A stretch of 12,710 bases of DNA. Origin: Pinguiococcus pyrenoidosus (lineage: Eukaryota > Sar > Pinguiophyceae > Pinguiochrysidales > Pinguiochrysidaceae). The notes beneath the pieces are model-generated. The model saw nothing but the letters and a program-made list of their open reading frames with translations, was not told the DNA's origin and did no database searches. Numbering within the stretch: position 1 is the first letter of the stretch; each line of letters opens with the position of its first letter. The stretch is from assembly GCA_019677205.1 (NCBI GenBank), contig JAAMXY010002333.1, positions 1 through 12,710 of the forward strand. The letters run 5' to 3'. The position numbers were made by a program, and so were the translations under genes. Below, piece by piece: positions 7,720 to 12,710 of the stretch.

Positions 7720-8296
7720 GAGCGCCCGGTGGCGCCACGACGTGTCGGCGGTGCGCGCCGTTGCGCGGTACCCGCGAGAAGTCCGTGGCCCGCACGAAAG
7801 TGGCGTTCGTTTGGCTGTAGCAACGATGTGTAAAGCAAACGAGTTTGCGGATTTCCAAGAATCGATTATCAAGCAGGTAAAACCGGTGATATGCATGTGG
7901 ATTTAAAAACTTATTAAAATTCATTATCCTCAGCAAATTTACTTTTTTTTGGTAACATTATTGGTCAAAACGTTTTGAAACGCTCAATACCAATGGCCTC
8001 TAGTTCCGTGATGATAATTTATATTTCAAAATGTAACATCTGCAAATCAAAAGATGTCGACCGCCGACCGCGCAACCCAAACCATTTTTCCTGCTCAAAA
8101 GTAGTAATCCACTCTAAACGCGCGCTTTTTTACAGCAGCTCTTCCATCGTTGTCGCTGTGCCACGCAGTTCGAAGCGCATTCCCTCTGGTGAGTCGGCTG
8201 TGCACACCTCTGTGCCCCAGTGCTCTCAGCTCAGTCTCAGAGAGCGAGAACGACAGCGACAGACCCACACGGAAGGTCGCCTGTTCTCTCGGAGAG
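7720..8296. promoter_or_regulatory. AT-rich bidirectional upstream region of genes 4 and 5
   Basis: These 577 nt separate the divergent ATGs of the lipase fusion (7719, minus) and the DUF2009 gene (8297, plus). The centre, about 7880-8050, is clearly more AT-rich than the rest of the window. It has a T run at 7943-7950, TTTAAA at 7904-7909, CCAAT-type boxes near 7960 and 7989, and a 14-bp palindrome at 7965-7978. The frame upstream of 8297 is open back to 8150, but that stretch looks like leader. No RNA gene is seen. Confidence 0.55.
7965..7978. promoter_or_regulatory. 14-bp perfect palindrome TCAAAACGTTTTGA
   Basis: The sequence equals its own reverse complement and sits in the AT-rich centre of the divergent promoter, about 245 nt from the lipase ATG and 320 nt from the DUF2009 ATG. 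It overlaps a pair of inverted CCAAT-like boxes. It is a candidate site for a dimeric regulator; no known factor is assigned. Confidence 0.5.
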
Positions 8297-10109
8297 ATGT
8301 CGGATTTGCGCAGAATCCTAGAGTCTCGCGGAGCGGATGCCGTGGAAGCGCTCGCTCAAGCGGAAGCTGCGGCGTCTGTGAGTGTGCTCTCGGTGGATCC
8401 GTCGCTGTGCGAGGAGTGCGAGGACCGAAAAGCGGTTCACGAATGTCTGGACTGCGACGGTCGCTTCTGTGAGTTGTGTTTGCGCAGCTTGCACCGCAAG
8501 GGCAAGCGGGCGCGACACCGCTTCTGCGTCTTCGAGTCCGACGTCAAGCAAGCGCCACGAGAAATCGCGCGCGAGCAAGTACGAGCTGCTGAGGGCCGCC
8601 GGAACATGCGCGAGAGAGCCAAGTTTATCCCGCTGCGCTTGGAGTATACGGAGCGGAAACTGCTACGGATGGTGGAAGCGGCCTTGCGCGCGAGCGACTA
8701 TGTCACGGAGGTACGTGCTCCGATGGGCAACGGCGTGGCGCTGATGTCGGCACGACACGTCGTCACTGAAGAGCCTGCTCCCCTGCGCATTCCCCGCCAC
8801 TTGCGACGCCCAGGTTGACCGACCGTTCGCCAGCGAGGCGAAACGGCGACATGTGCAGCTCAAGGGCATCTGCGCGTTCCTCTGTGGCCTCGCGACCAGC
8901 GTGCAGTATGAAGCTGGGCAGAGGCTCCTGGAGGAGCGGTGCTTCTCGGAGTACGCGGGCTTCTTCCAGGAGTGCATGGAGATCCTCCGGCGCTACAAGA
9001 TCATGAACCCGGAGAAGATGCGCAACGAGTATGGCAAGCTCCTCTTCATGATGCAGGACGCGATGTCGGGGCAGATTCACCAGCTTCTCGGCTTCGACCT
9101 CAAAGGGCCGATCAAGACGGTGTACAGTCGCCTGGAGGAGCTTGACGCCCTGGAGATGCTCGATGACCCGCTGATCGAAACGGCGACTCAGGAGGTCCTG
9201 CCAGATCGGAGCAGGTCCCGCGCGGAGATCCAGACGGACATCAAGAGGAAAAACAGGGCGATCGAGATCCTCGTGAAGAAGTATTGGCGAGGGAGCTCCC
9301 GGAGCGAGGAAGCGGAGGCGGTCCGGCTCTGCCTCTACAGCATCGCCGACAACAACTCGTTCCTGAACGCAAATCGGCTGCCGGTCGAGAAAATGATCGT
9401 GAAGCTCGAGCATTACTTCAACGCGCAGACGGTCGAGGAGGGCTACTCCCTCGCGATCCAGGAAGGGCTCCAGGGAGCTCGGCTGACGCACAACCATGAG
9501 CGGCAGTTCAATTTTGTGAAGCAGTCCCTGAAGCTATGGTCCGAGATCCTGCTGGACTTCTTTCGCCTCTGGTACCTCGCGGAAGAGGACCTCTTGTCTG
9601 GCACTGTCGCGTATAGCCTGGAGGACACCGGGCAGGGCTTCCAGAGAGTGCAGCAGTGTCCACGGACCTTCCGCGCGATGCAGGAGATCCTCTTCACCGT
9701 GATGGACCGCGTCAGTTGGATCGGCAGCAGCGTGGTGCATCTCGGAGATCACAACGTGCCCAACGCGCTTGTATTTATTGATAAGTATGCGCAGGTGTCC
9801 CGCATCCTCGGGCCTGTGATAAACACGCTCGAGCAGATGCGACGCATCTACGACGAGGACCCGGCCACCGAGGTCCTGGTCGACCAAGGCTTTGGCGGTC
9901 TGGACAAGGTGGAGAAGGAGATTTTGTACGACTTCTTCCGCTACGCCTTTGATGGGAGCGGCGCGGATAATTTCTACGACGCCGGATCGTGCATCGATGG
10001 CCGGCTCACCAGCGCCTGGAACTGGTGCTCCCAGATCAATAGTAAGCCCTACGTGCCCATCTTCCGGCTGACGGGGAATCAAGGATTCGACGGCGACTTT
10101 CGCGGCTAG
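8297..10109 (+). CDS. B-box zinc finger plus DUF2009 (UPF0652) protein
   Basis: Exons 8297-8710 and 8814-10109 are joined in phase 0 across a 103-nt intron (GTACGT...CCCAG) and give 569 residues. The B-box is at about 38-76: C38, C41, C50, C53, C58, C61, then histidines at 66 and 74. From about 110 to the C-terminus the protein matches the DUF2009/UPF0652 family, with the recognisable stretches RRYKIMNPEKMR, YGKLLFMMQD and GPIKTVYSRLEEL. The family is conserved in plants and many protists, and its molecular function is unknown to me. The B-box suggests protein-protein contacts, perhaps ubiquitin-related, but there is no RING finger. Length is normal for the family. The ATG at 8297 has G at -3 and starts a plausible N-terminus; an upstream in-frame start near 8150 would add a Ser/Leu-rich stretch and is less likely. 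Confidence 0.88.
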
Positions 10110-10605
10110 GCTTGAGCGAGACTGAGGAAGTCCTTCGCACGGGCGACGCACTGACGCGCCAGAGTGGCAGACGGGGTGTGCGCTGGAAGGCAGGCAGGAA
10201 TCGCAGGCAGGCGATGAAGCAGCAGGACAGCACCGAAGGATGGCTTCGATTCTTTGGCGTGGTGGCACGCTTCTAGCCTCTCAACCTCGCTTTGCCCTCA
10301 AAATCGGTTGGCGCGTCCACGGCGTCCGCTGCGCCGGCACTGCATTAACGCACTCCGCCGCCAGCGTAAACAAGAAGTCGCTCGGGCTCTATTGGAGCCA
10401 AACGCGGTACGGTTGCTTCCTGCGGCTTGCGGAACAAGGAGTCCGTGACGCGGTTTTTTCTTTTTAAAGCTGGCGGAGCTGCGCAGTGCCTCGCGCACGT
10501 AGCACGCATGAGCGCGCACTGTAGGGGAGTTGTTCCGGTGGAAAGGGATGCTGCGCGATGGAAACGCCGTCGCGCAGCAGCATCCCTTTCCACCCTTCGT
10601 CGTGC
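10110..10605. other. Convergent 3' region between genes 5 and 6
   Basis: This 496-nt stretch lies between the stop of the DUF2009 gene and the stop of the minus-strand Tudor-BTB gene. It holds short GGCAGGCAGG and GCAGGCAGGC direct repeats near 10190-10211, a T-rich tract at 10455-10466 that reads as A-rich on the minus strand, and the strong hairpin at 10537-10594. Short ORFs here have no recognisable domain. Confidence 0.5.
10537..10594. repeat. Long near-perfect inverted repeat with 5-nt loop
   Basis: The left arm (10537-10561) begins GGTGGAAAGGGATGCTG and the right arm (10567-10594) ends CAGCATCCCTTTCCACC. The arms pair over about 25 bp, with one G-T wobble and a 3-nt bulge in the right arm. 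The loop is only AAACG (10562-10566). The hairpin begins 12 nt past the stop of the minus-strand BTB gene, so it lies in that 3' UTR or in a possible terminal intron. It could be an mRNA 3'-end or stability element, a small-RNA precursor or a remnant of a foldback element. Confidence 0.85.
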
Positions 10606-12009
10606 TCACGTCTTCGGCCTTTTGGCGGCGCGCATCCCATGGGAACCGATGCTTGCCGTGGCCCTTTTGTCGCGCCGTCGTTCTGGCTCTGCCATTGGGT
10701 TTGCGATCATTTCGTCATCTAGCTCGACCGGAGCATGCGACAGCAAGGCTCCGAACTCCTCCGATTGCAAAATGCGGCGGGCGTAGGTGACAAAAAACTC
10801 ACTAGCAACCTCCTGGAGGCTCTTCAAACTAAACCTGCGGGCCAGGGCGAGGACCTTCACGACGTTGTCCACATGCAGGCAATTCTTGAGAAGGCCTTCG
10901 CACTTCTTGATGAGGTCGGGCATGTCGAAGCGATCCGCGGCGACGACGAGCGAGAACAGGGACGCCACACTCTGCCGTTCTGGCGGCGGCGGATCAAGCC
11001 TTCCGGTGTAGACAAACTCCAGGACTCGCTCAAAGGTCTCCGGCGTCAGTCCGTCGAGGGAGACCTCGTTCTCGGCTGCTTCGCGCAGGGGGACGGTCAG
11101 CATCGTGCGAAACATCTCCGAGCGGGCGGCAAGCACCAACTTGTGGACCTTGAAGGACCGCTGGCCGACATGGACGACGAAGTCTGTGAGCGTATCCGAC
11201 TTCCACATCGCTGCAAGGCCGTTCGCAAGGATCGGCGACGCCTCCTCCTGCGGAGAGAGTGCGGCACGTGAGACGCTGCCGGCTTGCGTGCAGGCAGGAA
11301 GGTGCTGCGAGTCGGTTCCGCACCTCTGCTGCGAGCTCGTCGGCGCTGCCTTCGGTGTCCGACTCCGACTCCGTTGCTCCCTTGTGGATGTGCGTGCCAA
11401 GCGCGCAGAGGCGATCGCACGACGCGTCCAGCCAGAAGCCTGAGAAGGGTGGGGAGCCTCCGTCGCCTTCGGACGGGACGTAGGTGACGCAGACCGAGTT
11501 GACTTTGCTTCCTGTGGATGGGCAGAGAGCTTCGCTTCGGTTCCCTGCTCTTGCAGCGCATTCGCCGCCGCGCGGCATTTCTCGGTACCTGGCATTCGCG
11601 ACACGTAGGACACTCTGACCAGGCGCCAGATCATGCGACCTCTGGCGGAAGCCCCGAAGTTGGCTTCACACAGGTTGCCCACATCCAGGTTCTCGCGCCA
11701 GGCCTGCGTGTGGGTGTGCAGGACTGCCATGGAGGCGGGGGCGGCGACCCAGCCGTCGAGATCGCTGCTCCAGCCCTTGAAGTGCACGAAGAACTCCGTC
11801 CGCTGCACCAGGGCGACGATGTCTCCCGCGCTCCCGTGCGCCTGTGGCGTTTCTTCGGGCGCGTTGCCGGCCGCGTGCGCTGGATCCGCCAAGAGCGCCC
11901 CGCGAGCGTCTCGGCAGTCGCGATGGGCCAGCACCACCGCCTCGCACCAGCTGCCCATGGGGCTCTTGGCGTCCACCAGGTCGCCGATCTGCGGAAATCT
12001 CTCCAGCAT
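10606..12009 (-). CDS. Tudor/chromo-barrel-like repeat plus BTB-BACK protein
   Basis: Exons 12009-11589, 11511-11324 and 11247-10606 give 416 residues. The introns are 77 nt (GTACCG...CACAG) and 76 nt (GTGCGG...CGCAG). An unspliced frame also stays open but reads Ser/Arg-rich nonsense where the spliced frame reads VCVTYVPSEG and FWLDASCDRLCALGTH. Residues 1-95 form one Tudor/chromo-barrel-like module (FPQIGDLVDAKSPMGSW ... FFVHFKGWSSDLDGWV). Residues about 112-180 form a second (VGNLCEANFG ... FWLDASCDRL). BTB spans about 220-320 (TDFVVHVGQRSFKVHKLVLAARS), followed by a BACK-like helical region to about 385. The tail ends in basic PERRRDKR and AAKRPK, likely nuclear signals. The combination suggests chromatin or histone-mark reading coupled to BTB dimerisation or a Cul3 ligase; this is inference. 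The stop TGA lies within GTGAGC. Confidence 0.8.
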   Translation of the reverse strand: MLERFPQIGDLVDAKSPMGSWCEAVVLAHRDCRDARGALLADPAHAAGNAPEETPQAHGSAGDIVALVQRTEFFVHFKGWSSDLDGWVAAPASMAVLHTHTQAWRENLDVGNLCEANFGASARGRMIWRLVRVSYVSRMPGTEKCRAAANALQEQGTEAKLSAHPQEAKSTRSASPTSRPKATEAPHPSQASGWTRRAIASARLARTSTREQRSRSRTPKAAPTSSQQRCGTDSQHLPACTQAGSVSRAALSPQEEASPILANGLAAMWKSDTLTDFVVHVGQRSFKVHKLVLAARSEMFRTMLTVPLREAAENEVSLDGLTPETFERVLEFVYTGRLDPPPPERQSVASLFSLVVAADRFDMPDLIKKCEGLLKNCLHVDNVVKVLALARRFSLKSLQEVASEFFVTYARRILQSEEFGALLSHAPVELDDEMIANPMAEPERRRDKRATASIGSHGMRAAKRPKT

Positions 12010-12710
12010 CGCAGATGAAGTTGCAGAAGTGCAGAAACGCCGGCGCTGGGGACGGACGTGGCGCTGCTCGCGTCGCAAAGCAGAGTCGCGCGTCGTTGCG
12101 CTCTGCACCCTGGAACGCAATGTGGCGCTGACGAAGGACTCCGCACGGAAGTCACGCGAATTCTCGTGCGCACGGTGTTGCGTTCGGCGCTGTGCGCGTG
12201 AGAATCATGCAGCCACGGACGGCGGACGAGACACTTCGGGTCCGACGATCACCCACGCGCCACACATGATTCACTGGCAGCGGCGAGGCCAAGTGCGGGC
12301 GTGGGCTGACGTCATGGGAAGCGGCCCCAGCGGTTGTGGCGGCGTTGGAGAGGTCAACGCTCTTGTCTTGGGGTCGGAAGGTGATCGATGTGCGAATTGC
12401 GCGGAAAAGCGCTTGTGGTCCGGTTCTATGCGGAGACTAAGGAGTAGCGGAAGTGGTTGCACAGAAAAGCGATGGGGATTGGTTGGTGGGAGCTAATCGG
12501 TAAGTTTGAAATAATGCTGCGAGCTCGAATGTCAGGGACGATGCGCTTTTGGCGGGAAGAAATCTGACCAATCAGGATGGGAAGACGCTTGGTTGCTTGA
12601 GGATGTGGAAACGGCAATGTCCCCATCACAAGTATGATAGTTATGTTTTGTAACGAATCATATCTTCACATCTTAAATCGCATTGGTTATCATTGGCTAA
12701 GAGTATACAA
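12010..12710. promoter_or_regulatory. Upstream region of the Tudor-BTB gene to the right edge
   Basis: This 701-nt stretch has no supported gene. The GC-rich part (12010-12330) has an imperfect 14-bp inverted repeat (12160-12173 against 12192-12205, 12 of 14 matching). The right part is AT-richer and carries an E2F-like site at 12547-12558, a CCAAT box at 12568-12572, and ATTGG (inverted CCAAT) at 12478-12482, 12682-12686 and 12692-12696. These may belong to the BTB gene or to an unseen gene to the right. Confidence 0.5.
12547..12558 (+). promoter_or_regulatory. E2F-like site followed by a CCAAT box
   Basis: TTTTGGCGGGAA matches the E2F/DP consensus TTTSSCGC/GGCGGGAA. A CCAAT box (within ACCAATCAGG) follows 9 nt later. 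E2F plus CCAAT is a typical combination in promoters of S-phase genes in plants and animals. The BTB ATG lies 538 nt away, so the target gene may equally be outside the window. Confidence 0.45.

Noticed and set aside
6644-7906. 420-codon open frame on the plus strand
   Set aside because: Antisense to the membrane module of the lipase fusion. It is rich in Arg, Val and Leu as expected from the complement of GC-rich coding DNA, and has no recognisable motif.
9534-10268. 244-codon minus-strand frame, and a similar one at 8763-9497
   Set aside because: Both are shadows of the DUF2009 exon on the opposite strand.
10606-12120. Single-exon 504-residue reading of the BTB gene
   Set aside because: The middle is Ser/Thr/Arg low-complexity sequence, while another frame there reads convincing protein and joins in phase through consensus splice sites. 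The apparent upstream start is not an ATG.
11633-12496. 287-codon plus-strand frame reaching past the BTB start
   Set aside because: Antisense to the Tudor-BTB exon over more than 40% of its length; the remainder is Arg/Gly/Cys-rich without a domain.
1-12710. tRNA, rRNA, CRISPR arrays, insertion sequences, viral genes
   Set aside because: I looked for T-loop-like GGTTCGAAT motifs, regularly spaced repeats and transposase or viral motifs on both strands and saw none.

Overview
This is a nuclear window from a eukaryote, most likely an alga with a red-type secondary plastid (stramenopile, haptophyte or cryptophyte). The genes carry short GT-AG introns of 71-103 nt, several with CTAAC/CTGAC/CTCAC-like branch sites. 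The first protein begins with a signal peptide ending in an ASAFVP motif, the signature of bipartite plastid targeting in such algae. No prokaryotic features, tRNA, rRNA, CRISPR or transposon were recognised.

Layout: six protein genes. (1) Minus, 680 to the left edge: a plastid-targeted DnaJ-type cysteine-rich (CxxCxGxG) protein, incomplete at its 3' end. (2) Plus, 938-2386: an ELMO-domain protein (ELMOD type, predicted Arf/Arl GAP) with one in-frame intron. (3) Plus, 2804-3536: an unrecognised 168-residue secretory-pathway protein with a signal peptide and one C-terminal membrane helix, in four exons. (4) Minus, 7719-3785: a 1262-residue fusion of a Wntless/TMEM181-like eight-helix membrane module and a class-3 lipase. 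(5) Plus, 8297-10109: a B-box plus DUF2009 (UPF0652) protein. (6) Minus, 12009-10606: a nuclear-looking protein with two Tudor/chromo-barrel-like modules and a BTB-BACK region.

Genes 1/2 and 4/5 are divergent pairs sharing upstream regions of 257 and 577 nt. Genes 3/4 and 5/6 converge on short shared 3' regions of 248 and 496 nt. The genes do not form an obvious pathway. Genes 2, 3 and 4 could all act in the endomembrane system, but that is inference only.

Most interesting are the membrane-receptor/lipase fusion, with a glycine-spaced amphipathic insert inside the lipase; the Tudor-BTB combination, visible only after splicing; a strong 25-bp hairpin just past the stop of gene 6; several perfect palindromes in promoter regions; and stop codons lying inside potential 5' splice sites, which leaves two C-termini open to alternative splicing. 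All splice sites were assigned by eye from frame, phase and consensus and have not been checked against RNA.
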